From assembly GCF_000196115.1 (NCBI RefSeq), contig NC_005027.1:1426001-1490000 (forward strand): a stretch of DNA of 64,000 nucleotides, given 5' to 3'. A program made the position numbers and the translations under genes. Source of the stretch: Rhodopirellula baltica SH 1. GTDB lineage: Bacteria > Planctomycetota > Planctomycetia > Pirellulales > Pirellulaceae. The notes beneath the pieces are model-generated. The model did no database searches and was not told the origin of the DNA. It worked only from the letters and a program-made list of their open reading frames with translations. Shown piece by piece: positions 18,306 to 27,731 of the stretch; position 1 is the first letter of the stretch; every line of letters starts with the position of its first letter.

Positions 18306-18785
18306 ATGGTTGAATCGGTACCAATGACCCGAGAGGGCTACAACAAGATCAAGGCCGAGATCAATCGCATGGAAAACGAAGAAATGCCCATGATCGTCCA
18401 GAAGATCGCGGAAGCTCGTGAAGAAGGTGACTTGAAGGAGAACGCGGAATACCACGCGCAGCGTGAGAACCAAGGCATGTTGATGGCGAAGATCAACGAG
18501 CTGCGTGACAAGATCGCTCGCGCATCGATCATCGATGTGTCGTCTCTTCCCAAAGATGAAGTTGTGTTCGGTTGCACCGTTACGGTGGAAGACGTCGCCT
18601 ATGGCGACGAAGAACAATTCACATTGGTGGGGGCTGGCGATGAAGATTACGACAGTGGCAAAATTCTCGTTACCAGTCCGTTTGGTCAGGGGTTGGTTGG
18701 CAAGAAGGTCGGCGAGACGGCTGAAGTCGACGTGCCAGCAGGTAAGTTGAAATTCAAAATCCTGAAGATCGAATTCAATCTGTGA
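18306..18785 (+). CDS. greA: transcription elongation factor GreA
   Basis: The 159-residue protein has the normal GreA length and layout: an N-terminal coiled coil ([42 protein letters not shown], with the acidic tip that reaches the polymerase active site) and a C-terminal FKBP-like domain ([36 protein letters not shown]). It rescues backtracked RNA polymerase by stimulating transcript cleavage. The ATG at 18306 gives the standard start. Its stop overlaps the GTG of the next gene. Confidence 0.97.
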
Positions 18786-19540
18786 GCTCAGCCAAAGATG
18801 ACAGCGAGCCGGCACCGGAGATGACCGGAGCTGGTGCCGATTCAGATTCGACGCCCGGTGGCGACTCGAAACCACAAAGCAGCACCCCGGAACAACAAGA
18901 ACCGGGGTGCATGCCCATTGTGGTTGCATGCACGCTGCTGATGGGAATCGTGTCGTTTGTCTTTTGCGGTGTCACGACGTGGGTGTTGTTTCAAAAACGC
19001 ACCGAAGTCGCGATCCGTACATTGGTGGGTTACGTCGACGTGATCGAGCAGAGCCTGTTGCCACCGGACGAGAAGAAGTCGGTCATCGCTCAGTTGGAAT
19101 CGACGATCAAGGAAATGCGAGCGGATGACTACCCGCAAGAAAGGGCGTCCGCGGTGATGCAGCGTTTGGTGCGTTTACCGATCCCGCAGTACGGCGAGTT
19201 GGACGTGATCGACTCGTTCGTCCAAGAAAACTTTGGCGACGATGAACGCAATGACGCGCTGAAACAGATTTCTCGGTTGAGGCGTGCAATTGAGCTTGGA
19301 AAGGCAACGGTGATTGACGTCAATGACGTCTTGTTACCAACAACCCAAGTCGACACGACGCACCCGCTCGGCCGTGTGCTGAAGCAACCACTTGCGGCCG
19401 AAAATATTCGCGAAGTGGTCCAGCGAGCGAAATTGATCGGCGATCGTGAGAAGCTGGCCGACCAGCCTTTCGAACGCAAGCCAATCGATGAGATCTTGAA
19501 ACGAGAGCTCACCGCCGCGGTGGATCAGGGCGGCTTCTAA
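18782..19540 (+). CDS. single-pass membrane protein of unknown function
   Basis: The 252-residue protein has an acidic, Ser/Pro-rich N-terminus (~40 residues) and one membrane helix ([24 protein letters not shown], ~residues 44-67). A charged helical C-terminal domain follows. The family is not recognised. It starts with GTG inside the greA stop codon (GTGA overlap), so translation is coupled to greA, an unusual partner for a membrane protein. No terminator separates the two genes. Confidence 0.75.
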
Positions 19541-20115
19541 GCCCTTTTGTTCGGTGTGAGATACCTTCGCGATTCATGTTTGAATTGGACGTAGGGTTGT
19601 CGGCGTTCGCTTCGCGACTCGCACTCGCTCGACGCTCTGCCTGTCTGAGGCATTGTCGCGATGTCCAATTTTTCGCGACGCTGGCGATCGTAGCCATTGA
19701 CGATCCGCCAAAATGTCCAGCTCGAGATTGCTTGCAAACAAGATCGGCAAATGGCGCTTTAGATTGCTTTTCCGCCGTGAAACTTTGCTTGGCCAACATG
19801 ATTTTGGCTCAATGTCGACGCTTCCATCGCCATCGTTTTGAGAACGCCTCGCATTTGGGGGGCAGTGGATCTCCGGCGATTTGTTGGCCGATTGTCGTTC
19901 AAGCTGCCAGAAAGGCACGCAGATGGCCTGCGTGTGACCGCAAACATCCGCCAGTCCGCACGAGATGGTGCGTTAATCCCCCACTCGAGCGAAGGGAAGG
20001 GTGTTCTGAGTTGCAATTCCCGTCGTGGCTTGGAATAATGGTATCGCTAGCGATCGAACAGACCGGCGACTGCCGGATCGCGTCGTCTCTTATCTCTTCG
20101 CCTATGGACACCGCC
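19541..20115. other. intergenic stretch before the DUF1559 gene
   Basis: About 570 bp in which the DUF1559 reading frame stays open by chance but shows no conserved protein. A TCGCTAGCGA palindrome lies at 20044-20053. It presumably contains the promoter and 5' leader of the DUF1559 gene. Confidence 0.45.
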
Positions 20116-21345
20116 ATGAAAACCAAACCATCCGGTTTCACTCTCGTTGAATTGCTGGTGGTGATCACCATCATCGGCATCTTGATGGGCCTGCTCATCC
20201 CCGCTGTGAACACGGCCCGGGAAACAGCTCGACGTAATCAATGCAGCACACAGATCAAAAACTTGTCCTTGGCGGCGATTCAGTATGAGAATACTAAAGG
20301 TGAAATGCCGGGGTACGTCCAAAGTTTCGGGCGTCACGACAGCTATATCGATCCATCGGACCCGAGCAACTCAGGTGCCGCGCTGGCCCCTCACATGAAA
20401 ATCGGGACTTGGGCAGTCGCTCTTCTTCCTTGGTTGGATGCTCAGCCAACGTATGAGCACTGGAGCGAAGACCGTTATCCAATCCTGCACACCAACGTTT
20501 CTGGTGCTGAACATGAAGCAACTAGTGGTGCATCTGGAGATGGTTTCCACTCGTTAGCAGCACCGAACTTGGCAGTCATGCAATGTCCAAGTAACCCGGT
20601 TGCAGTCGGCGACTTTGCGAAGAACAGCTACATTTCAAACAATGGTTTGTGCCACAGTTCGGGGCCATCGAGCTTTCTTAATGCACCGTCAGGTTCCAGC
20701 GTTTTCGCTGAATCGCAGAACCGGGCCAATGGTGTGTTTAATTGCAAGTACAACGTTACCAGTGTGAATTCACGAGGAGACGGTGTTCATGAATTCGAAG
20801 GACCGCGAGTCCGCTTGGATGACTTCAAGGATGGAGCTGGAAACACAATGTTGTTTGCAGAGAGTGTTCAAGCTCTTCCATGGAGCCGTGCTGGTTTCAT
20901 CAACGCTAGCAACGTGACGCTCGCCGATCCAGCTCACAAAGACGTTGTTTTTGCGGTCGAGAACGCCCGTTATGTTCATGGGATGGTTTGGCACTATGCC
21001 GATCCTAAGAACTCGGATGCCGCTTTGGCGTCATTTTGGAACAAGAACGGCAACGCTGCTCCTCAACTTCCAAATGCCGTTGTAGGTTTCTACAGAATCA
21101 ACGGTGGTGGCACTTCTGTTTCAGATGAAATCTTCAACTTGCAAATGACTACAGCGAATGCCGCTCAGATTGCACGTCCTTCTTCGGCTCACACCGACGG
21201 AGTAAACGCGGCAATGGCTGACGGTGGCACGCGGTTCATTGCAGATTCCATTGACTACCGTGTCTATCAGGCCTTGCTGACACCTCGCGGGAAAAGCAGC
21301 AACGTTCCATTCCCAGAGTACGTCTACAGTGACGAAGAAAACTGA
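20116..21345 (+). CDS. DUF1559 protein with type IV prepilin-like N-terminus
   Basis: The 409-residue protein begins MKTKPSGFTLVELLVVITIIGILMGLLIPAV, the prepilin cleavage and methylation signal (cut after Gly, Phe at +1, Glu at +5). It ends with the planctomycete H-x9-DG motif (H in AHTDGVNAAMADG) typical of DUF1559. These proteins are expanded in the phylum and thought to form surface pseudopilins; function is otherwise open. The start is the ATG at 20116 (an ATG at 20104 adds four residues). The 540 bp of open frame upstream is not needed for the family. Confidence 0.92.
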   Translation: MKTKPSGFTLVELLVVITIIGILMGLLIPAVNTARETARRNQCSTQIKNLSLAAIQYENTKGEMPGYVQSFGRHDSYIDPSDPSNSGAALAPHMKIGTWAVALLPWLDAQPTYEHWSEDRYPILHTNVSGAEHEATSGASGDGFHSLAAPNLAVMQCPSNPVAVGDFAKNSYISNNGLCHSSGPSSFLNAPSGSSVFAESQNRANGVFNCKYNVTSVNSRGDGVHEFEGPRVRLDDFKDGAGNTMLFAESVQALPWSRAGFINASNVTLADPAHKDVVFAVENARYVHGMVWHYADPKNSDAALASFWNKNGNAAPQLPNAVVGFYRINGGGTSVSDEIFNLQMTTANAAQIARPSSAHTDGVNAAMADGGTRFIADSIDYRVYQALLTPRGKSSNVPFPEYVYSDEEN

Positions 21346-21373
21346 GCGTCTGTTCGCCAGCTAGTTCAACGAA

Positions 21374-21402
21374 GACGGTGTCCCTCGGGATGCCGTTTTT
21401 TT
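21374..21402 (+). terminator. intrinsic terminator of the DUF1559 gene
   Basis: ACGG and TCCC pair with GGGA and CCGT around a very short loop (21374-21396), followed by seven T, 28 bases after the stop codon. Confidence 0.8.
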
Positions 21403-21453
21403 GTATCTGGACAGAAGGTAGTAACGCACGCTCAGTAGACTGACGACTGGATC

Positions 21454-22065
21454 TCAAATACCAAGGTCGTCGAGATTGACTTCGTCGAGTGTTTTGGCGG
21501 AGTTGGGAGACACGTCGGGGGAGCTTGTTTCTGCCGACGTGGTGGCGGGTTGAGATTGGGGTTCGTCAGAGGTTGCTAGTCGGACTTGCAGATTGCCGGC
21601 TTGGACTCGGACGACCTTGATGGGCTGCCCCGTGTCGATTGGCATTCCGGTGCTGACCGCATCGACCTTGTGGCCGTCGACGATGACCCTGCCGGCTGGT
21701 AACAGGTTCGATGCAGCGACTCCGTAGCGGCCTACCAAGTCAGAGAGTGGTGTACCGTCGGGAGCTGTTGCAGTGGGCATCGTGCTTTTCGAGTCGCTTG
21801 AACGCCGGTTGAGGACTTCTTTGCCAATTGCCGTTTGAGGCCAGAGTCTCAGGACGATGCTGAGCAGGATGGGTGTCAGTACAAGCAGTGCGAGTATCAC
21901 AGCGAGGGCAAAGTTGAGGCTGACGGTGAATGCGATCAGCACGGCCGTGATTGCTGCGGCGATGGCGAATAGCCCGAGCAAGCCTGCACTCGGGACAAGG
22001 ATCTCGGCGATGGCCAGTGTGAAGAAGAGCACCAGCAACCCGATCGTATACAGAACCGGCATCAA
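21454..22065 (-). CDS. NfeD-like membrane protein
   Basis: The 203-residue protein has about three N-terminal membrane helices (VLYTIGLLVLFFTLAIAEILV; LGLFAIAAAITAVLIAF; LALLVLTPILLSIVLRL) and a C-terminal OB-fold domain (DLVGRYGVAASNLLPAGRVIVDGHKVDAVSTG) as in the short NfeD1a/NfeD2 proteins. NfeD proteins work with SPFH/stomatin partners in membrane organisation; none is in the window. It overlaps the end of the long NfeD gene by four bases, so the two form an operon. Confidence 0.88.
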   Translation of the reverse strand: MMPVLYTIGLLVLFFTLAIAEILVPSAGLLGLFAIAAAITAVLIAFTVSLNFALAVILALLVLTPILLSIVLRLWPQTAIGKEVLNRRSSDSKSTMPTATAPDGTPLSDLVGRYGVAASNLLPAGRVIVDGHKVDAVSTGMPIDTGQPIKVVRVQAGNLQVRLATSDEPQSQPATTSAETSSPDVSPNSAKTLDEVNLDDLGI

Positions 22066-24326
22066 TCCACCGCCTCGACGGTGATACGGTTTCCGAGCAC
22101 CTGAATCACGCGAATGGATTGACCGGCATCAATTGCGGTGGCATCGCTCACGACAGGCACAATTCGTTCACCAAATCGAGCTTTGCCGCTCGGACGCAGT
22201 GGCGTGGTCGCTTCTCCGGTTTGTCCCATCAGATCATCGTAGTGGGCTAAACGCTCGGATTCATCCAGGTTCGCCTCGGGCACTCCCATCGAAAGTCCCG
22301 TCGCGAGTGCCGCTTGGGGCAGATACATCCGGACCAAGATCATTCCAAGAACGCAACCTCCGAGTCCACCGAGTGCGACCCAGAGGCCTCGCGTGAGTTC
22401 GCCGAGCTGATAGGCGTTCTGCGGAATCACAAACGTCTGACTCATCAGCATCACACCGATCGCGGTCAAAATCAGACCACCGACTCCGAAGATACCGAAT
22501 CCGGGCAGCACAAAAATCTCGATTCCAATGCATGCTAGCCCCAGTCCAAACGCGAGAAGTTCGGCCCATTCGGCGGTTCCCGCCAGGTATTTGATCCAGA
22601 AGAAGAAGGCGAAGCAGACCAAGGAAATGAATCCAGGAAGGCCAAGTCCAGGGGCGCTCGCTTCGATCGACAGCATCATGAAGCCAATCACGAGCAGCGA
22701 CATGGCGAGACCGGTTTGGCCTCCGAGGCGTTCGACCCAGCGGACGAGCCCGCGGTCGGAAAGTTCGGGCGGAACCTCGTTCAAACCCACCGACGAGGCG
22801 GCTGTCTGAAGCGATTCGGCAGTCGCCTCGGCCAATCCTAGTTCAATGGCTTGAGCGGCATTCAGTCCGGTGGCGAGTTCAACTTTTTCCATTCGTTGCC
22901 AGTCACTTGGGGCGTCCTCGTTCGATTCCTGGCGAATTTGTTCCGACGTGGCGTACCGGACTCGTCCTGACCGACGGTGAACGTAACGATGCACAGAGAT
23001 CGACGGATCCAGCATTCCGCGAATCAGTGCGGCGCTGCGTCCTGTTGATTCGGCGATCATGTCGATCAATTCCGATTGCCGTCGCACATCATCGGCCGAC
23101 ATCGCATCCGCACCGCTTCCGCCAATGGTCGCTTCAGGTGACATCAGCAAAGGTTGGCAGGCCAATGCGATCAATGCTGCGTCGCCGCGAGCTTCACCCG
23201 TAACCCAACCACCAACGGACTGGATCGCGATGCCGGGATCAGCCAACGAGGCCGCGAGTGAGGCACTGCGATTTAGATTGCCACCGGGAGAATCGATGGC
23301 AACCAGCCAAGTGTTCACGTCCGGTGAATCGATTGAAGCCGCTAGGTTGCTCTGCCAACGGCGAACTCTGGATCCGGTGATGTTGCCTGTGACTCGGACC
23401 AGTCGCCCAACTGCCTGGTTGATTGACCGTGGATCGTCGCTTTGCAACTCCTTCAGTTCCAGCCAGTCTGAGACGGTGGCCACTGAATCAACGACCGCCG
23501 CAGCAGCGCGGATCTGTCGAAGCTGGTTGGCATCCAGTACAAGCGGTTCGCCCGCATTTGCCAAGGTGGTTTCAGACGCGACCCGTCCATCGGCTCGATC
23601 AGCTAGGAGCGAGTCGCCCGATAGAAAGCTTGATTCGCCATCGATCAAGTTGACCTTCGCGACTTCCAGCCCGGAATCAACCAATCCATCGACCAGCTCA
23701 GAAGGAATCAAAGCTCGACGCCGAGCGATGGACTGATACAGAACACCGATCGTGTCATCGAGCTGAGTCTCGAATCGACCTGCATCGCCAATTGAACCAG
23801 AAGACGAAATCAGGATTGTTTCGGAGGCCAGCGGAAGGAGCACGTCGTGGCCGCTGACCGCTCCATCAACCCAGGCAACCACCCGGACACGCTTGAGATC
23901 GGCACTGGAAATAGTCCTCGCGATCTTTAGAGCGTCCTCGAACGCGGTTGCTCGAGTGGAAGCCGCTCTGTTGCTATCCCGTGTTGGCTTGTTCTCAGAC
24001 GGCCTGTCGGCAGCGACTTGATCGGCTGAGCCAGATTCTCGCAGTCGCAAAACCACGGTGGTTCGGCCATTGTCGGATGCGTCACCTCGTTTAGACGTGA
24101 CAGCAATCTGAGACAGCCGGCCCAAAATTTGGTCAACATCGCGGCCGGTCAGCGGTGAGGGCACATCGATCAACACTCCGGTTTCTGGAGTCGCGATTGT
24201 TTGTGCCCATCCCGGCCGGACGAAAAGCATGCAGAGGGATGCGAACATCAAGCACCAAAGCGATCGCCCCCAGCCGGGGACAACGCTGTGCCGGAAACCA
24301 ACTAAGACGAACCATTGACCGTTCAT
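22062..24326 (-). CDS. NfeD1b-type protein: ClpP-like domain, membrane helices, OB domain
   Basis: The 754-residue protein has a signal peptide, a diverged Ser-protease-like region (about residues 20-260), a ClpP-class core (LVAIDSPGGNLNRSASLAASL), four to five membrane helices (~560-690) and a C-terminal OB fold (PSGKARFGERIVPVVSDATAIDAGQ). In canonical NfeD the serine sits in an ASAG-type motif after the PGG loop. Here the segment reads GEARGDAALIALACQP with no Ser at that place, so proteolytic activity is doubtful. I chose the ATG at 24326, next to a -10-like TATAAT; the frame can extend to 24374. Confidence 0.88.
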   Translation of the reverse strand: MNGQWFVLVGFRHSVVPGWGRSLWCLMFASLCMLFVRPGWAQTIATPETGVLIDVPSPLTGRDVDQILGRLSQIAVTSKRGDASDNGRTTVVLRLRESGSADQVAADRPSENKPTRDSNRAASTRATAFEDALKIARTISSADLKRVRVVAWVDGAVSGHDVLLPLASETILISSSGSIGDAGRFETQLDDTIGVLYQSIARRRALIPSELVDGLVDSGLEVAKVNLIDGESSFLSGDSLLADRADGRVASETTLANAGEPLVLDANQLRQIRAAAAVVDSVATVSDWLELKELQSDDPRSINQAVGRLVRVTGNITGSRVRRWQSNLAASIDSPDVNTWLVAIDSPGGNLNRSASLAASLADPGIAIQSVGGWVTGEARGDAALIALACQPLLMSPEATIGGSGADAMSADDVRRQSELIDMIAESTGRSAALIRGMLDPSISVHRYVHRRSGRVRYATSEQIRQESNEDAPSDWQRMEKVELATGLNAAQAIELGLAEATAESLQTAASSVGLNEVPPELSDRGLVRWVERLGGQTGLAMSLLVIGFMMLSIEASAPGLGLPGFISLVCFAFFFWIKYLAGTAEWAELLAFGLGLACIGIEIFVLPGFGIFGVGGLILTAIGVMLMSQTFVIPQNAYQLGELTRGLWVALGGLGGCVLGMILVRMYLPQAALATGLSMGVPEANLDESERLAHYDDLMGQTGEATTPLRPSGKARFGERIVPVVSDATAIDAGQSIRVIQVLGNRITVEAVD

Positions 24327-24332
24327 GCCCAG

Positions 24333-24338
24333 ATTATA
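24333..24338 (-). promoter_or_regulatory. -10-like TATAAT close to the nfeD start
   Basis: On the minus strand TATAAT ends six bases before the ATG at 24326, so a transcript from it would start at or near the AUG and be leaderless. No good -35 hexamer is visible at 16-18 bp. Confidence 0.4.
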
Positions 24339-24447
24339 CGGCGGATGGAAGGCGAAAGACCATGACAGGTCCATTTCGTCCGCGATTATAAAGGTCGTCT
24401 GGCGTTTAAATTATGCGAATTGCACGGGCGGGATGTCGTTGCGGACT

Positions 24448-25719
24448 TTAGGTCGGCGTTGTGGGTTCGGCGTCGGGAATCGTTGTCCCCACAACCGCGG
24501 CGCCGATGCTGTCCCCGAGCACATTGACCGCGGTTCGAAAGCGATCCAGTAGCCAGTCAACGGCCAGGATCAGTCCCAGATACTCCAGTGGCAATCCGAC
24601 GGCACCGAGGACAATTAGCATCGTGACCAGTCCGGCTTCTGGGATTCCGGCTGCCCCAATAGCGGCTAATGTCGCGGTGACCGCGACGATCAACTGATCC
24701 GACAGCGTGAGGTCAAACCCGATAGCCTGCGCGATGAAGATCGCCGCGGCGGCTTCGTACAACGCGGTGCCGTCCATGTTGATCGTTGCTCCCAGAGGAA
24801 TCACGAACTCGGTTGAGCGTTTGGAGACACCGGCTGATTCGGCGCATTCCAGCGTGACCGGTAGGGTTGCAGAAGAGCTGGCCGTCGAGAACGCGGTCAG
24901 CAACGCTTGGCTCATCGCCCCCATGTAGTGATAGGGGTTCTTCTTGGTCACGACATAGTAAATCAAAGGAAGCACGATGAATCCATGAATCGCTAATCCG
25001 ATGATGACCGCGGCGAAGTACCAGCCGATTTGGCTGATCTCCTCAAAGAATCGCCCATCGGCATGCGCCTTGCCAAAACGTGCGGTCACCAAACAGAAGA
25101 TCCCGATCGGCGCGAGTTTCATCAGAGCCAAGACGAATCGCAGAAGAAGGTCATTTGCTTCGGTGACCAAAGTCGCAATTGAGCGAACCCGATCCATCAT
25201 CGTTGTCATCAACGCACCGATCGCGATGGTGAAGACGATGATTGGCAACAACTGCGTGTCTGCTGCGGCGGCAAACAAGTTGTCCGTGATCAGCATCAAT
25301 GCCAAGTTCTCCAGCACGACGCCCATACCCGGTGCTTCGGTTTGCCCATTGGGCAGTTCTGCTCCCTGAGCGAATTTTTCCAGGACCGCGGGATCAACCG
25401 TTCCGACTCCAGGCCGAATGACGTTCACCACGATCAGTCCGATGACGACGGCCAGGACGGTTGTGCATAGGTAGTATCCCACCGCGGTCGCACCTGGTCG
25501 CCCCAATTGCCGGACGTCGCCCAGCCCCAGCACGCCGCACATCACTGATGTGAATACCAGCGGAACCACAATCATTTTCAACGCTCGGAGAAACAACTCA
25601 CCGCCGATTTCGAAGTGAACCGCGAATTCCGGCGCAGTCAGTGCAACCGCGATCGCCGCCACAATCGCACCCGCAATCCAATACGTCAGTGACTGATTGT
25701 GCTTGGGTGATTCCGTCAT
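24448..25719 (-). CDS. dicarboxylate/amino acid:cation symporter (DAACS family)
   Basis: The 423-residue inner-membrane transporter has many hydrophobic helices and the family motifs: ALKMIVVPLVFTSVMCGV near residue 46, the serine-rich re-entrant loop AFSTASSSATLPVTL, and NMDGTALYEAAAAIFIAQ, which forms cation and substrate sites in GltPh-type transporters. Members carry glutamate, aspartate or C4-dicarboxylates with Na+ or H+; the exact substrate is not decided. The start at 25719 (MTESPKHNQ) follows AAGGGA at a good distance; the longer frame to 25896 is not supported. It is divergent from the next gene. Confidence 0.93.
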   Translation of the reverse strand: MTESPKHNQSLTYWIAGAIVAAIAVALTAPEFAVHFEIGGELFLRALKMIVVPLVFTSVMCGVLGLGDVRQLGRPGATAVGYYLCTTVLAVVIGLIVVNVIRPGVGTVDPAVLEKFAQGAELPNGQTEAPGMGVVLENLALMLITDNLFAAAADTQLLPIIVFTIAIGALMTTMMDRVRSIATLVTEANDLLLRFVLALMKLAPIGIFCLVTARFGKAHADGRFFEEISQIGWYFAAVIIGLAIHGFIVLPLIYYVVTKKNPYHYMGAMSQALLTAFSTASSSATLPVTLECAESAGVSKRSTEFVIPLGATINMDGTALYEAAAAIFIAQAIGFDLTLSDQLIVAVTATLAAIGAAGIPEAGLVTMLIVLGAVGLPLEYLGLILAVDWLLDRFRTAVNVLGDSIGAAVVGTTIPDAEPTTPT

Positions 25720-25913
25720 GCTTGTATCCCTTGGAGCGTCCATCGCGCGGCGTTGTCTCTTCACTGCGACACAAAATAGCGGTTTCTTTCCGACCTCGCA
25801 CGGCACCCGCGAGGAGTGCGACCTAAGTTTTGGATGGAATGGTTCGTCCCCCACCCTCATGTAATTCATTTGGCCATCGGCCACGCCTTCGCCCAATCAA
25901 CGAGTAGCCTTGG

Positions 25914-27692
25914 ATGCCCTCCTCAAAACGACGTAACACTCGACGTGCAGCAGTCGGCAGCGTTTTGTTCTCGGCCGGTCTCTTTTGCGGGACTCTCGTC
26001 GCCGTTCCCAAGCTTCACCGTGCGTTGTCATCGGAGCAAACTCCGGTCGAGATGACTTGTGCAGAGCTGGTTCAATATGGAATCGGTGAATCCTCGGTCG
26101 TGCGATTGACCGACGCAACCATTGCGGAGCCATCCGAAGAGATGGAGTTCGCCATGTTGGAACCGGATCCCAACCAATCGGCCCCGTTGCCAGTCGGAAC
26201 GGGAATGCGAGCTTGGATGTCAGGTGACAAAGTCGCGATGGCAAAATCAACGATCGCGAAAACACTCAAGCATCCTCGTTCAAAGAAACTGATCGATCAG
26301 ATGGTTCGCGGCGAAGTCATTCCACGTGACTTCATCGGCGCTTCGATGCCACAACCATTGAAGTTGTCACCAGGACGAGACATTGCCTCGTTGGCACTAG
26401 AAGAAGTGAAGTCGACCGGCACCTTGACCGCATTCGTTGCCGAGGACCCAACGTCGAAATGGATCGCAAAATCGGCTGACTACCTTGGTCTCGAATTGCC
26501 CGAACCGTTTGTAAAGGCGGCTGAAATGGATCAGTACTCTTTGCATCCAGTTTCGCAAACCGAAACCAAGTCCAATGCGGGGCTTTGGGTAGGCGGTTCT
26601 GCTTTGGCGATGACTCTGGGATGGCTGCTGTGCAGTTCGGCAGGATGGGGGCTTTGGATTGTGTTTTGTCCCATCGCCGCCATCGTTGGATTGTTCGGAC
26701 TTCCTTTGCGATCCGGTCGTGGCAACCGAGTGACATGGACACTGGCATTCTTCGCAGGTGTGATCAGCTTGGTCGCGGCCTACGGATTGGCCTTTCAACT
26801 CGGAGGACTTGGGCAGGCTCAATCGATATGGACATTGCAAGCCGCCGGATTTGTTGCTGCTTGTGGTGGCACGGCGTTGTTGCTGGGGATCCGCGGAAGC
26901 GTGAAAACGAAGCGAAGCATTGCGTTGTCGCCTGGTTCGTTGGACGACTTGATCGTGCCAGAGAAAGGTCGTTCGAAACGTGCGAAGCCCTCGAAGAAAC
27001 AAAAGGGTTCCAAGAAGAACAAAGGCATGGAAGTGGATGCAGACCAGTACGCAACCACAGGCGTTCAACAAGACAAGCTGCAAGAAACGCTGAACAAGAA
27101 CGCCAGCTACTCCAGAAAATACCTGGATCCGCGTTTGAGCGTGCCGGCCAATGCACAACCATCTCCCGAAGCGATGGAACACAATGTGCTTTGGCAAAAG
27201 GCCGATTTTGAAGAACCGCTGTTGGTTGAAATTGGTCGCGGAGAAGCGGCGTGCTACGCAACGATTCAGGTCGGATGTCAGAACCTCGTTCTCGGAATGA
27301 CCGATGAACTCGACGGGAAGGTCCGCCTGCGAATGATCAGCATTCTCGAAGACGGGCATTGCCTCATCAGCGTTGACGATTCATATCAAGACCTTCAGGT
27401 TGCGGGTGCAAATGAGCATGCGACCTTGGCGGTCCACGAATCGATTACCGCACCCAAGCTGTTGGCAAAGCACTTGGAAAAAGCCGCCGACTTGGCAGAG
27501 CAACGAAATGCCGGTTTGGTGACATTGGACACCAACGAATGGCGCGATGTGGTGCTGCTGACGGAACGGGTGATCAAGTCCGTTCTGCACGACGAAGGAC
27601 ATCAAAAGTGGGACATCTATGACATGGCCTACGGCCGGTTCGCATACCCAATCCAGCCAGTGCGGATGTTCCAGGACGCTTCACCCGTCTGA
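25914..27692 (+). CDS. membrane protein of unknown function
   Basis: The 592-residue protein has one N-terminal membrane helix (~residues 13-35), a soluble part to about 220, three or four helices between about 222 and 325, a Lys-rich linker (KGRSKRAKPSKKQKGSKKNKG, ~345-368) and a soluble C-terminal domain of about 200 residues. No family recognised; it resembles hypothetical planctomycete proteins. The Lys-rich linker suggests contact with nucleic acid or lipid head groups, but that is only a guess. Single gene with divergent and convergent neighbours. Confidence 0.75.
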   Translation: MPSSKRRNTRRAAVGSVLFSAGLFCGTLVAVPKLHRALSSEQTPVEMTCAELVQYGIGESSVVRLTDATIAEPSEEMEFAMLEPDPNQSAPLPVGTGMRAWMSGDKVAMAKSTIAKTLKHPRSKKLIDQMVRGEVIPRDFIGASMPQPLKLSPGRDIASLALEEVKSTGTLTAFVAEDPTSKWIAKSADYLGLELPEPFVKAAEMDQYSLHPVSQTETKSNAGLWVGGSALAMTLGWLLCSSAGWGLWIVFCPIAAIVGLFGLPLRSGRGNRVTWTLAFFAGVISLVAAYGLAFQLGGLGQAQSIWTLQAAGFVAACGGTALLLGIRGSVKTKRSIALSPGSLDDLIVPEKGRSKRAKPSKKQKGSKKNKGMEVDADQYATTGVQQDKLQETLNKNASYSRKYLDPRLSVPANAQPSPEAMEHNVLWQKADFEEPLLVEIGRGEAACYATIQVGCQNLVLGMTDELDGKVRLRMISILEDGHCLISVDDSYQDLQVAGANEHATLAVHESITAPKLLAKHLEKAADLAEQRNAGLVTLDTNEWRDVVLLTERVIKSVLHDEGHQKWDIYDMAYGRFAYPIQPVRMFQDASPV

Positions 27693-27731
27693 GTCGAATG
27701 AACTCGTCCAGTTCACCAATCTGGTAAACAA

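Noticed and set aside
19576-20115. Long N-terminal extension of the DUF1559 protein
   Set aside because: The open frame continues upstream, but the prepilin signal must be close to the N-terminus for processing, so the start is 20104 or 20116.
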